Shown: positions 1-9,992 of the stretch, piece after piece
How positions within the stretch are numbered: the stretch's first letter is position 1
Layout: every line of letters begins with the position of its first letter
NCBI GenBank assembly: GCA_001598975.1
Contig: BBXU01002617.1
Span: 1-23,375 of the forward strand
From: Parachlorella kessleri
Lineage: Eukaryota > Chlorophyta > Trebouxiophyceae > Chlorellales > Chlorellaceae
DNA length: 23,375 bases
Reading direction: 5' to 3'
The notes under the pieces: generated by a model
The model's database searches: none
Told to the model about the DNA's origin: nothing
What the model saw: only the letters and a program-made list of their open reading frames with translations
Translations under genes and position numbers: made by a program

Positions 1-2
1 CA

Positions 3-24
3 CCACACACACACACACACACAC
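3..24. repeat. (CA)n dinucleotide microsatellite at a splice donor
   Basis: About ten CA units at the left edge. Read on the minus strand it is a GT run that begins exactly at the presumed 5' splice site of the third thiolase exon (AACAAG|GTGTGTG), so several GT dinucleotides could act as donor. Confidence 0.9.
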
Positions 25-874
25 CTTGTTCACAGTGGTGCAGTCGGTCCCCGAGGGGCACGCCCCGCCCGCAACGCTGCCTGCCGTGCGGGGGCCTGTC
101 CCAGATTGGCGCTGCAGCACCACATATGGGCAGGTTCCGGGGGTGTGGCAGGGCGCCAAAGAGGGGGGGTGGGCACTCGCACAAAACATGCATTGCCTCC
201 CCGCGTTCGTGGCACACGTCGCTACAAGCGTGCGCACATTGACTGCCACCAGAAGCCGCAACAAGCAGCCCCCCGCCCCCCCACCCTACACCACCACCAC
301 CACCACCACCCACCCACCACATTGACAAAGGCGAGCGCCAAACCACTCCCCAGCAGCACCCAGCTATTTCGACAGCTGCCCTCGCCCCTGCGGCGGGAAC
401 CCCCCCGCTTGGCGGCCAGCGCCACAAACCCAGGTCAAAGTTGCCGACAAGAGCGAAGCCGTACCTGCACACGTTCCCCATGAATACCTCCTCCACTGCC
501 TCCGGCGGGACGCCGGCGCGCTCCACCGCCGCCTTAATGGCTACAGAGCCAAGCTCCGTGGCTGACAGGTGGGAAAGGCTGCCTCCAAAGGCGCCCAGCG
601 GCGTCCTACAGGCAGGGAAAGATGTGCGAAGGAGGAACACTGTAACCGAACCAGCAGCCTGCCCCCATCCCTGGTGCCAGTGCTCATAGCTTCCACTACG
701 CCTTGTCAGCTGTGTGGCTTAGCAACCCTGCCACTATGACTAATCGCGGGGGTGCTCCGGGGGAGAGCTGCCCCGTTGTCTGGCGCACCTGGCAGCGCCC
801 ACAACATATACAGGGCACTCGTCCAGGGGCTTTCTTGTGCTGCTTGACGTGGCACACGCTTGCAGGCCTCCCAT
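25..874 (-). CDS. Acetyl-CoA C-acetyltransferase (thiolase), 5' exons only, apparent frameshift
   Basis: Condenses two acetyl-CoA to acetoacetyl-CoA, the first step of the cytosolic mevalonate or ketone-type route; a family assignment from motifs. Visible exons (minus): 874-789, 605-465 and 111-25, with introns 788-606 and 464-112. Exon 1 ends in CPVYVVGAAR, exon 2 gives TPLGAFGGSLSHLSATELGS and later EEVFMGNV, and exon 3 gives CSANLGQAPARQAALRAG. These match plant-type cytosolic ACAT in order, and all junction phases agree. In exon 3 the reading frame breaks: after AALRAG the expected CTTVNK block is visible, but two bases out of phase (20 nt separate the blocks where 18 or 21 are needed), and the open frame meets a TGA. 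The exon then ends at AACAAG followed by a GT repeat. The start is taken at the ATG at 874; an in-frame ATG at 961 is the alternative. The catalytic Cys exon lies beyond the window. The indel may be a sequence error or a real lesion. Confidence 0.85.
289..310. repeat. (CAC)n trinucleotide microsatellite in thiolase intron 2
   Basis: Seven CAC units inside the predicted thiolase intron 464-112, followed by further CCCACC-type sequence. This is simple-sequence expansion with no coding support on either strand. Confidence 0.85.
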
Positions 875-1208
875 GGTCGACCGCCAAGGCAGGGCTATCT
901 GACTACAATCCTCTGCAACAAGTCGCCTCAATATTATTCCGCTGAGACCCTGCCTGAGCATGCCACTACGTTGGGCTGCTACGCTTGCTTAGCAGTCCAA
1001 GGTCATGGCACGGCAACACGGGCAGAGCCCAGGCAAGCGTAGGCACCTTGAAAATGAGGCGACTGCGCCCAGAACCGAAAGTAACAAGGCCTTGTTGGTC
1101 GACTTGAGAGGGGTAATGCTTGACGTAAGGAAGCATGGGAACGCAAGCTCAGCAGGCCCAGCAGCGCTCATCAAAAGCTTGACAGGCAGTATCATACATC
1201 AAAACACC
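875..1208. promoter_or_regulatory. Divergent intergenic region between thiolase and FkbM genes
   Basis: The thiolase (minus) and the FkbM-type gene (plus) start head to head, with about 334 bases between the chosen ATGs. If both most-upstream in-frame ATGs (961 minus, 1005 plus) were used, only 43 bases would remain, which favours at least one downstream start. No clear TATA box or recognised operator is visible. The role as a shared bidirectional promoter is inferred from layout only. Confidence 0.45.
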
Positions 1209-4200
1209 ATGGGAGAAGATTGGTCGGACCGTCTCATAGGCGCCGCCTATAGCAAGGGCAACAGTAGCCCAAGGAGATGGGTCTGGCCGGTCACCCTTGC
1301 AGCCGTCCTTCCGTGCCTGCTGCTAGCTGCCTTCTTGTTCCAGGGTCAGGTGGGAGCATACACAGGGCAATTGGAAGTCACTGTAGCACGTCAGGCTGAA
1401 CGGGGTGTCTTGATGTTGAACGGGCTCTTGGGTGCAGGTGCGAATTGGGGACATGACGGGCGCTGTTCGCACACAAAAAGCAGGTAAGCACATAACCGTG
1501 TGATACCTCTAGGGGACGGTTTTCACCCTTTAAATGTTACCTGTATGCAAGGACCTCAGTGACGTCATGTGCTTGATCACTTACCCTGGCAGTGCAAGGA
1601 GTTTCGCATCATGCCAGCCACAAGAGTAGACTTCAAGAGAACTCACACCAAGGCAGCTTAATGAGCAGTTTGGAGCCGATTCCCACTTGCTTAGGTCCTG
1701 TCACCCACCCCTGCAGGTGCCTACGGGAGCGTGCAGGCCTTGGAGGCCAGCCTGGCAAGTTTGCAAAGTGAAGTCAAAGTGAGTGAGGGGGCGATGGGCA
1801 TTATGTTGCACGTTAAACACTGTGTCACTGGCTGGTAAGCGTCTGCCAGCTGGCTGGCACCTAGCACAGTGACCCTAAGAAACAAGCCCCGCTTTGTTGG
1901 CGCTTTGCATGTCAGGCAGCAAGCCAGAAGGCGGCCAGGAGCGCTGTCAGCCTCCAACAAGAGCAGCGTGCGGCAGCAGAGAGGCTGGCAAGGGTAGAGA
2001 AGGCCCTGCACTCGCTGCCAGAGACGGTGGGCTGGGCAGCAGCGCAGGTAGGAACTTGCTTGGTACTCCTCCTTGTGCGCTTCCACATGTTGCTGGCCTT
2101 CGGTGGCCTTGCCTGTACAGCTTGAAGGACAGCAGCGACCGCGCAACGAGAAGCAAGTGCCTTTGCCAGCTGTCCAAAGGTCGCCCTCAAGCAGAGTCCC
2201 TGACCGAAGCAGCACGTTAGGATTTCCCATCCCAAACTGCTCCCACAGGGTCAGGCTCCTTCACAGGAGGGCGGGGCTTCACTCTGCAGCAAGATCTCCT
2301 CAGCATTTGCCAGGCCTCCCCCAGTCATTGACCTGCCAACATACCCCCTTCCTCCTGGCAAGGTAGGCAAGCAGACGCGGGGGGGTGGCAGCCCCTGCTT
2401 TTCACCACGCTGGCTGTGGTCCCCTGCATCCAGTGGATGCTTTGCCAGAGATTTGACCCGGGGCGGGGTAGAGGGGGCATTTAGTCAATGACGTTGATAC
2501 GTGGGACGTCTTGCCAACCATCAGGAACACTTTGGGCTTGTGCAGGTGTCAGCTGACGCCCCTTTTGCAAGGTTCCAGCTCCAGCCTGCGGTCGTCGCAA
2601 AGTCGCAGCGAGGGGACCGCAAGCTCTCCCTCTACGCCTACCACTCTAACGACACCGTCAGCCAGGAGATCCTGCAGTCCGGCAGCTGGGAGCTGCAGCT
2701 CATAGAGGGGGTGCTCAACCAGCTGTACCGCTTTGCCGAGGTAGGAGGAGGCTGTGTGTTGACTGCCGAACCGCCTGGGCACGGCACTAGGTTTGTAGCG
2801 CCGGGCCTTCTGCGGTCTGTTCCTTTATACCGATTGCTAGTTGTACAGCAGACCCACTGCGCACTTATCAGGACAGCCCGCCCCCCAATAGGAACTACCC
2901 GAGTGTGCTCCTTCCGATGTCACACTTCCCGCACCTAAATGCGACATGCTGCTCTCAGCTCACGCGTTGTGTGCTTGCTTGTGGTGCTCCTTTCAGGGTA
3001 GCACAGTGTGTAGTACATGCAGTGTTGTACACACCCGGCTGCATCACCCACCAGACCATGCTGCGCCCATGCTGGGCCTCCCCTGCAGGAGAAGGGCCTG
3101 GCTCCCAAGGACGTCTACTTTGTTGACGTCGGTGGCAACATAGGCACCTTCTCTCTCTCGGTAGCTGCCCACGGCTTTAGCGTGCTCACCTTTGAGGCGA
3201 TGTTTGCCAACGCCCAGACCATCCGCCACTCCATCTGTGCCAACCCTGGCATGGAAGAGCGCGTCACCCTGGTCAACAAGGTGTGAGGCAGGGTGCATCC
3301 AGGCTTTGTTTCTTCTTGGCCGGGCCGGCCAGCACAGCTGGTGGCAGGGTGGCACAGTAGTCAAGGACTTAGTAGAACGCTGGCAAGGGTTGGCCGGGGG
3401 GTTCCCCGGGCAATCCTTCCTCGGCTGTGCAATTTCCATCCCCCTGACGCACCGGATTGTAAGGGACACTGCAAGGGGACCACCCTTTGGCACTCTGCTG
3501 TGCCTCATCCGGGGTCCACACCTGTGCGATCCTCACGCCAGAACACAAGCAGGCCGCATGCAGGCTGCTGCTGAGGTCCAGGCACGCTGTGCCTGCTGCC
3601 AATTCCTCGCAGGGCCTGGGCAAGGAACCTGGCAAGTGTGTCATCTACTCGGGGGCAAACAACCGTGGTAATGGGTTCCTGCGCTGTGGCGCGGACGCGG
3701 AGAAGCTCCACCCTGGCATGCAGTGAGTGTGTGGTGAAAGCGATATATGGAGATTTCCCTTGGAGAGGGCTTGCTACTTGCAGCCTGGGCCTGCTACTCA
3801 GGTGGCCACTGGGTGTGTCTGAATGCGTGGGGTTGGGATTCCAGGAGGTGGCCACCTAGGCCCATAGACTGCCAGTGGCGATACTGCAGTGCACGTACAA
3901 CCCCAGTGGAGCTGGCTGGCTGTACGTGCCTTGCAGTCCGCATTTGTTGCGCAGCCCGCTTCGTTGTGCACTAGGCAGCCGGCAGCACGCTGTCTGCTCC
4001 CAGGGAGCTGCGCCTCCGAAGACTGAGCTGCCCACCCCTGTGGAATGCCCTCTTGGTATCACTTTGCTCCTGCTGGGCTGTCGGACCTGCAGGGGGGTAA
4101 AGCGCGGGGAGCTGGAGATTGTCAGGCTTGACGACTACCTGCAAGGCCGCTTCCCTGCCCTCACAGGCAGGGTGGGAGCAATGAAGATTGACGTGGAGGG

Positions 4201-5103
4201 ATTTGAGGGCCTGGTAAGCAGCATGTGTAATCCCTGTTTGCTGGAGGTCAGGTCAACGCTGAGGGCGGCTCTGGTGCTAGGCCATCTAAGGGCCCCTACC
4301 GCGTTCCTGAGGAAGACAGGAGCAGCGCAGCGGAGCCCATCCGCGCTTGCCTGTGCGCACCAAGAAGAGGGACAGGCGACACACTTTCTGGGACATGCAC
4401 CTGGGCACCTGCTGGACAGGCAGCCTTTCTGACTTTTTGATTGACTTCCCAGCCCTTCCCCTCCGGGTCGCGCTGTGCAGGTGACAGAGGGCGCCCTGGA
4501 GTTTTTCAAACAAGTCAGGCCGCCTTACGTGGTGTCTGAGTGCCACGACAAAATGATGGAGATTGCACAGGGCGGAGACCCCTCAGCGCAGAAGCAGTAT
4601 CTGGCCAAGGCAAGTATGAGGTGGCCAACCATCATCAGAATCATATATACATTTGTTGGACTGTCAGCCCAGCCATGCATACGCGGCAGCTTCTTAGCCA
4701 GGCAGCCTGTGGGCGAACAAAACAATACGAGTATTTTAACCTGCTGCCCGGGGGCCACTGCATCCTTTGGATGTTATTGGGTAATAGAGGAGGTAGTGCG
4801 AACCGAGAGTTAGGGGTGACCGTACCAATAGGGCTCCAAATGTTATTGGCCTATGGCGCCTGTGTGAAAGTCTCTATGTCCACCCATGAGGTCGCTCTGG
4901 CGACACCAAGCGCTCCGCGTTGCTTCAAAAGTCACGGCACTGCTGCCTCCATAGCACCGTGTGTTGCCTGTGCGCAGATGGCATCCCTGGGATACACTGT
5001 GTTCGACCAGAGCTGGAAGCCTATTAGCTCACCAGCGGACTATGTATGCAGCGATATCCTGACTGTGTTCTTCTCACGCAACCCAGAACCCAACAAGAGC
5101 TAA
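1209..5103 (+). CDS. FkbM-family SAM-dependent methyltransferase, membrane-anchored
   Basis: Predicted O-methyltransferase of the FkbM family; the acceptor is unknown, and sugar or glycan targets are plausible. Exons: 1209-1437, 1717-1778, 1916-2047, 2249-2362, 2546-2740, 3089-3280, 3613-3722, 4093-4213, 4481-4609, 4978-5103; all phases agree and give about 469 aa. Residues 24-45 form one hydrophobic segment preceded by Arg-Arg, as in a type II signal anchor. Residues about 60-130 are Ala/Gln/Glu/Leu-rich and likely helical (stem or coiled coil). The SAM-binding motif VDVGGNIGTFSL begins near residue 256 and KIDVEGFE spans about 376-383, both family hallmarks. The intron after exon 9 has a GC donor. 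The short C-terminal exon ends in NPEPNKS. An in-frame ATG at 1005 would add 68 residues. Exons 1-4 rest on phase and composition, exons 5-10 on family motifs. A lumenal catalytic domain in Golgi or ER is inferred. Confidence 0.82.
4610..4977 (+). other. GC-AG intron in the FkbM-type gene
   Basis: The exon ending GCCAAG is followed by GCAAGT, not GT. AAG|GCAAGT is the known strong consensus for the minor GC-AG class. The 3' side ends TGCGCAG before ATGGCATCC, and both flanking exons are in phase 0 with family-like sequence, so no nearby GT donor is needed. Confidence 0.7.
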
Positions 5104-5178
5104 TAGAGCTAGGCTGGTCAGTGTTATGTTGCCTGTGCATGAGGCAGATAGGGCAGGTGGTAGCGTGAGCAGCTGGCA

Positions 5179-5183
5179 TGTAA
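5179..5183 (+). terminator. UGUAA polyadenylation motif after the FkbM-type gene
   Basis: TGTAA lies about 75 nt after the TAA stop, at the distance expected for the green-algal polyadenylation signal. It marks the likely end of the transcript and supports a chlorophyte origin. Confidence 0.6.
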
Positions 5184-5463
5184 ACTAAATCGCATGCAGA
5201 GTGGGGAGTAGCGGTATTTCTACTAGCGCCGGCTGGCTGACTTCTTTCGTGCCTGCAAATGCAGCAGTTTCTCAGTCTCTCCACCAGTTGAAGGTTCTTT
5301 CCTTTCCGAAACTTGGCTTTGCTTAATATGCTTACATCTGCTTGCTATGTAGTGGATTTACAGCATGAAGCATTGGTAGTTAGGGAACTTAGTGATGGAA
5401 CGTCGTAGTGGGCCCTAGGGAATAGGGGCCTGTCGCCATCATCCATTGTAGTGTAGGGGTTCC

Positions 5464-5613
5464 CTACCTGACCTCTAGCAGGGTCTCAGGTAATGCTCTG
5501 TTTTGTGAGTCCAGCAAACAGGCGCTCCCCGCAAGCCCTGACAGAAGTTGGTTTGGGTCGCCCAGCTCTGAGATCTCTTGGTCGCCCATGATTCCAGACG
5601 AGACTGGCTGCAT
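5464..5613 (-). CDS. Possible small protein or terminal exon, unknown function
   Basis: A minus-strand open frame from the ATG at 5613 gives 49 residues, including ISELGDPNQLLSGLAGSA, with balanced composition; the same frame stays open upstream to about 5919. A TGTAA motif on the minus strand (5358-5362) lies about 100 nt past the TAG stop, as for a true 3' end. The frame overlaps the probable 5' UTR of the plus-strand makorin gene, so it could be an antisense transcript or chance. No family is recognised. Confidence 0.25.
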   Translation of the reverse strand: MQPVSSGIMGDQEISELGDPNQLLSGLAGSACLLDSQNRALPETLLEVR

Positions 5614-5807
5614 TGTCAGCTCTATTTGTAGATTCAAGCTGTCACGGGGGAGCGATGCCTGGGCATGCCTGTCCAAAGGTCCTTTGGATGTGCCCAGCAC
5701 ACGAAGCAGGCAAGAACTTTTGCAGCATGTTTTGCAGGCACCAAGCATGGCTGTTCTACGTGCATTTCCATGACGTTTGCTTAAAGAGGACCTAAAGGGG
5801 CAGTAGG

Positions 5808-8800
5808 ATGACAGACCAGATACTCTGTCGGTACTACATGTCAGGATGCTGCAAGTTTGGTCCATCGTGCAGGTTTTCGCACGATATGACGACTTTGCCC
5901 AACTTGGTAAGTCAAGCATTACTGCACTGCTAGCAGCGCCGGGCCTTGCGTTCGTGTTGCATGCCCCTTTTGTCTAGAGCACCAGCCGTGACTCAAACCT
6001 TATTGCCACCCCTTTGTGCAGGTTTGCAAATATTATCTCGCAGGTGATTATTAACACGGGCATGCCTGTGCGTCGTGCTGTGTAGCTTGGACGGTAAGAA
6101 CTCCAGCACACCTATTGCACACAGACGGCTCATGTTATGTATGAACACTGCTTCCCTGCCAGGCCACTGCGCTTATGGAGACCACTGTCGATATGACCAC
6201 GTCAGGCCAGACTGGTCCAAGGCACGCAGCAGCAGTGCAGCAGCTGGCGGAGGCGTGATGAGCAGCGGCAGTGGGGAGGCTGGTTATGTAGCCCCACCTG
6301 TGCCCAAGCCGCCAGTGGATTCAGTGTCAGACCAGTTGCCCATCTCTCGGTTGCAACTGGGGGATGCCGGTGCATCCCACACATCACGTGTGCCGACACC
6401 CATTAGCCTCACAGCTGAGGCATTAGCCGGCCCTGCCGCACATGACCCCGGACAGGAAGGGGGCAATGGGTATGCTGATGGATATGGCGAAGAGGGGGAT
6501 GGAAACGGCAGCTATGCTGCTGAAGCCTGCGAACACTCAGCCTATGGAGGGTATGGAGAGTACCCAAATGCTGATTGGGAGTATTACGGGGATGGCTATG
6601 AAGAGAACGAGGAGTGGGAAGCGGCGGAATCTGCAGAGGAGCAGCCTGCAGTGGGGGGGAGCGAGCATAGTCACTACGGCAACGGCTTGCACCAGCCCTT
6701 CCAGCAGCAGCAGCAGCAGCGGCAAGGCGGCAGCGCCCAGGGCTGTGCTTGGCAGCAGCGGCGGCCGGCAGGAGCGGCAGCCACTGAAGCTGGCAGCGAT
6801 GCAGAGGGGGCTGCTGCTGCTGCAGCGGCGATCCCCCTAGCGCAGTGGTCGCTCTGCATGCAGTACCTACTGAGTGGCACCTGCAGCAAGGGCGACTCCT
6901 GCAACCTGGTGCATGGGGACCTGTGCGAGGTGAGGCGTGCTGGTGCGGTAGCCTGCTGGTGGATTTGCGTCTCTATTGTCTCTACTGTCTGCTTCGCGGC
7001 TGGCCAGGAGCGGCACAGCACAGGGTCAAGCGTGTCACAGAGGTGCAGCGGCAGCGTGTGCTGGCGGAGCCTTTCTGCCTGACCATGCCTATTCTGCGTG
7101 AGAACCTGTGGCCTCTTGCTGCGACACTCACTGGCCTGCCGTGTGCACCTGCCTCCTGGGATGCATCTAAAACCAAGTCACAAGGCCCCGCCCCCAACCT
7201 TAGCCTTCACACCTCACTTCGGTTCTCACCACCTCTCTCCCTGCTGCCTCCCGCAGTCTTCTCCCCGTGCCCTAATGGCCCTCCTCCGCTGCTGCCCCTG
7301 CCCATGCAGCTGTGCCAGCGGCACGCCCTGCACCCGCATGACCCCGAGGCCGCAGCGCAGCACCAGCGAGAGTGCCGGTTGAGGCATGAGCGGCTGGCGG
7401 CGCGGGCACGCAGCGCGGGGGTGGAGTGCAGCATCTGCCTGGAGAAGGTGCTGGAGAATGCGGATCCCAGGGAGCGCAAGGTGGGTGCTGGATGTTGTTT
7501 CTTCAAGCTAGGCGGCAGCACAGCGTCCCCTGGCCCGTCTTGTCGTGAGCCCCCTAGAAAACGGTGCTGAGTCCCTAGTTAGCCGGTACCATGCCCACAC
7601 ACCATACGTGTCAAGTACCATGTTGTCAGCTCCACACCGTCAGTGTAAGAACCTTGCTACATGGGCGCCTGCGTCCTGTGAGGTTGACAGAGAAAAAAAG
7701 GCGGGGTCGGGATGTAGCCTGAGGCACCGTGGGTGTGCTTGCTTTCTCAAGGAGGCGCGTCTACAGGGCTTCGTCGCAATGCTGTGTCTGCAAAGCAGTA
7801 GCTGCCTCTGGGCGTGGCACTGGCTCCACTTGCCGCTCGCAAAGCAGGGATAGCATGTCCCTGCTGACTCCCACGTCCCCCTGCTCCTGGGCTGCTGCAG
7901 TTTGGGCTGATGGCGTGTGAGCACCCCTTCTGCCTGGGGTGCATACGCAACTGGCGGCAGAAGGTTGACGGGCCGGCAGATGTGGATTCGGTGAGTGTGC
8001 TTTGATATCCTTGCGCATATTTGTATACACATGTTTAGGCAACATGACCCCAGTTGAGGAGCATGGGAACAAGAGGCACGGGCCTTGCTTGAGATGCCTT
8101 ATCCTCAGTCAGACGCTGGCATTCCAGGCAATTGCCATAAGCAAGCCCAGGGTTAGCTGGAGCTGCGTGCCCGGCAGCCACATGTGTCCCCTTGTGACTG
8201 CTCTTCAAGGTCTGTGGGCAGGTGTGAACTACGCAAAACCAAGCACTTCAGGCAGTCCTTCTTGCGTGCATGACGCCTGCCTTCAGGCGCTGCGCACATG
8301 CCCTGTGTGCCGCACGACAACCCACTTTGTGGTCCCATCAACGGCCTGGCCAGCAACACCAGAGGACAAGGACCTTGTGATCAGCGGTGAGCAGCAGCGA
8401 CCCAGGGAACCCCCAGGGGAATCCTTGCTGTAATACTTGGTGCACAGCTGGAGGCACCGTGCCTCGACCTGTCATGGGTGCGCGGCAGCGTGGGGTGCCA
8501 CCCTGCCAACCTAACGCTTCCTTCAGTAACAGCCCCTGCGTGGTGGAGAGCCTGGTGGAGAGCCTGGTGCAGCCCTGCCGCGTCTGCAGGGTACAAGGCG
8601 AAGCTGGGTACCATTGACTGCAAGCATTTCGCCTTTGGCGAAGGTGAGTTATCACTTGCTACCCTCTGGGAAGGCCGCCCGCTCCTGTACCCTGGGTGTG
8701 CAGGCATGCCTCATGTGGTCATGCCTGCACAGGTCAGGCTTGCTGCGCCTGCTGAGGTGTGCTGAGCGGGGCAGCGTGTCAGCTTGCAGGCTCCCACCCG

Positions 8801-9223
8801 TTGCCGGAGTGCTTGTGAGCCTGGACCCCTTCGGCCCCCATTGTCCCGCAAAGAAGTATCAGCCTGCCTGCAACACTTTCCCAACAACTGTCCCTACCTG
8901 CATGAGCATACCTTCTGCCACACCCAGCTACCCCTCTCCAGCCCTGTTCCAGCACCTTAGCCCTCCCGGGGAACGCTTTGCCCACCTTTGCCGCACCCCA
9001 GCCCACCTGCGCAGGCACCTGCCCCTTTGGCACCAGCTGCTTCTACCGCCACGCCTACCGTGACGGACGTCTGGAGGAGCCGACTCTCCGGCGTGCGGCG
9101 GCAGACGAGGGCGAGGTGAAGGTGCTGCAGCCCGTGCGCCTGTCGGACTTTCTGACAACCTCCTCGGCTGGCCGGCAGCTGCTTGCAGGCCGCAGCAGTA
9201 ATAGTGGCAGGCTGCGAGGATAG
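5808..9223 (+). CDS. MKRN: Makorin-type RING E3 ubiquitin ligase with CCCH zinc fingers
   Basis: Predicted RNA-binding E3 ubiquitin ligase of the makorin family. Exons: 5808-5906, 6022-6043, 6163-6929, 7310-7480, 7901-7990, 8287-8386, 8590-8643, 9015-9223; phases agree and give about 503 aa. Domains in order: CCCH-1 (C7, C15, C21, H25); CCCH-2 (C35, C43, C49, H53), split by the second intron; a long Tyr/Gly/Glu-rich linker with a poly-Gln stretch; CCCH-3 (C272, C281, C287, H291); a makorin Cys-His motif ([12 protein letters not shown] onward, residues about 298-318); a C3HC4 RING (C336, C339, C359, H361, C364, C367, C388, C391); and CCCH-4 (C427, C437, C443, H447). All zinc ligands are present. 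The order matches animal and plant makorins; the acidic Tyr/Gly and Gln linker is the lineage-specific part. The start is the ATG just before CCCH-1. Confidence 0.92.
6022..6043 (+). other. 22-nt micro-exon in the makorin gene
   Basis: The block GTTTGCAAATATTATCTCGC plus AG supplies residues VCKYYLAG of CCCH-2 and is bounded by TTTGTGCAG and GTGATT. Without it the second zinc finger loses its first Cys and the frame shifts, so it must be included for a functional protein. Confidence 0.75.
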
Positions 9224-9315
9224 TGGGAGACAGAGTGGAACGTGCGGGCGCGCGGTGGTAGCATTGCCAGGCTGTCAGGCAGCTGTTTGAGACCAGTTCA
9301 GGGTTTACTGCAGGG

Positions 9316-9612
9316 GAGCCCCCTAGATGCGGCCTGATGTGTAACCGTACTGAGCTGGATGCTCCCTGGAGCCCCCCAGGGGCTCCCGGTACACCCCTTT
9401 CATGTGCCTCCAGAACCCTCTTGATGGGCTTCGGAGCTGCCTTGATTTGGACTTAATACCAAGGGGGTCATCAGAGGGGTTTTCAACGGTTTTCAAGCTG
9501 GTCTCCATGGTGGGTTGCAGACCCTCCAGAGACCCCCCTGGAGGCCCCCTGGGAGCCATGTGGCCAAGAGGGTCATCAGGGCACCCTTTAAGGGGGCCCC
9601 TTGCTCAGAGTG
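9316..9612. repeat. Cluster of GC-rich inverted repeats (hairpins) downstream of makorin
   Basis: Runs of G and C form several short perfect stems: GGAGCCCC (9368-9375) with GGGGCTCC (9379-9386); CCTCCAG (9523-9529) with CTGGAGG (9538-9544); and a self-complementary AAGGGGGCCCCTT near 9590-9602. GGGTCATCAG occurs twice. No coding signal is seen. It may be a small non-autonomous element or a structured 3' spacer between convergent genes. Confidence 0.5.
9340..9344 (+). terminator. UGUAA polyadenylation motif after makorin
   Basis: TGTAA about 117 nt after the TAG stop at 9221-9223; likely 3' end signal of the makorin transcript. Confidence 0.55.
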
Positions 9613-9864
9613 TAGGGAACGCTAGGTTAGGCTAGGCTAGGCAGGGCAGGAGATGGCAAAGTAGGCGCAGTGCAGTGGTACTTGCACAAGCCGTGTCTGT
9701 GACAAGTTGTAGCAGTGCAGGCATAGCTGTGAACTGGCCAGTGCTGGCTGGTGTGTTTGTGGTGATGGAGGCAGGGAGCGCAAGGAGGTCTTACTGTAAC
9801 CAGTCACGCTGCATGCAACATACCATGATATGCTATGCCTCCTGAGGGCTGCGTGTGCTTTATT

Positions 9865-9932
9865 AGCATGGGTGGCAGGTAGTGCAAACAAGGAGTAGAG
9901 CTGGGCTGGACTGGACTGACAGGGCTGGATGC
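9865..9932 (+). repeat. Dispersed repeat, copy A
   Basis: Begins AGCATGGGTGGCAGGTAGTG and ends CTGACAGGGCTGGATGC. It is nearly identical to segments at 16085-16149 (same strand) and 16486-16548 (opposite strand), with differences mainly in the middle. It lies in the 3' spacer between the makorin and Mpo1-like genes. Not recognised as a known element. Confidence 0.75.
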
Positions 9933-9987
9933 TATATGCTAGTGAATATGACTCGCATCCACTCTTGGATGTACGTGACAGCAAGGG

Positions 9988-9992
9988 TTACA
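9988..9992 (-). terminator. UGUAA polyadenylation motif of the Mpo1-like gene
   Basis: Plus-strand TTACA, read as TGTAA on the minus strand, about 422 nt past the stop of the Mpo1-like gene. It implies a 3' UTR of roughly 430 nt, usual for green algae. Confidence 0.4.

Noticed and set aside
289..320. CAC/CCCACC repeats considered as CRISPR or telomere
   Set aside because: No spacers and no telomere unit; simple intronic microsatellite.
1721..2230. Minus-strand open frame of 169 codons across FkbM exons 2 and 3
   Set aside because: Shadow of plus-strand exons with phase-consistent splicing; Cys/Leu/Arg-rich composition and no family pattern.
2073..2366. Plus-strand frame as an alternative FkbM exon 4
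   Set aside because: It would insert His/Arg/Pro-rich sequence and leaves two overhanging bases, which does not fit the next exon; the 2249-2362 exon in another frame fits phase 0 on both sides.
6442..6840. Met/Ser-rich plus-strand frame inside the makorin linker
   Set aside because: Out of frame with the zinc-finger exons; its poly-Ser comes from the CAG repeat that encodes poly-Gln in the true frame.
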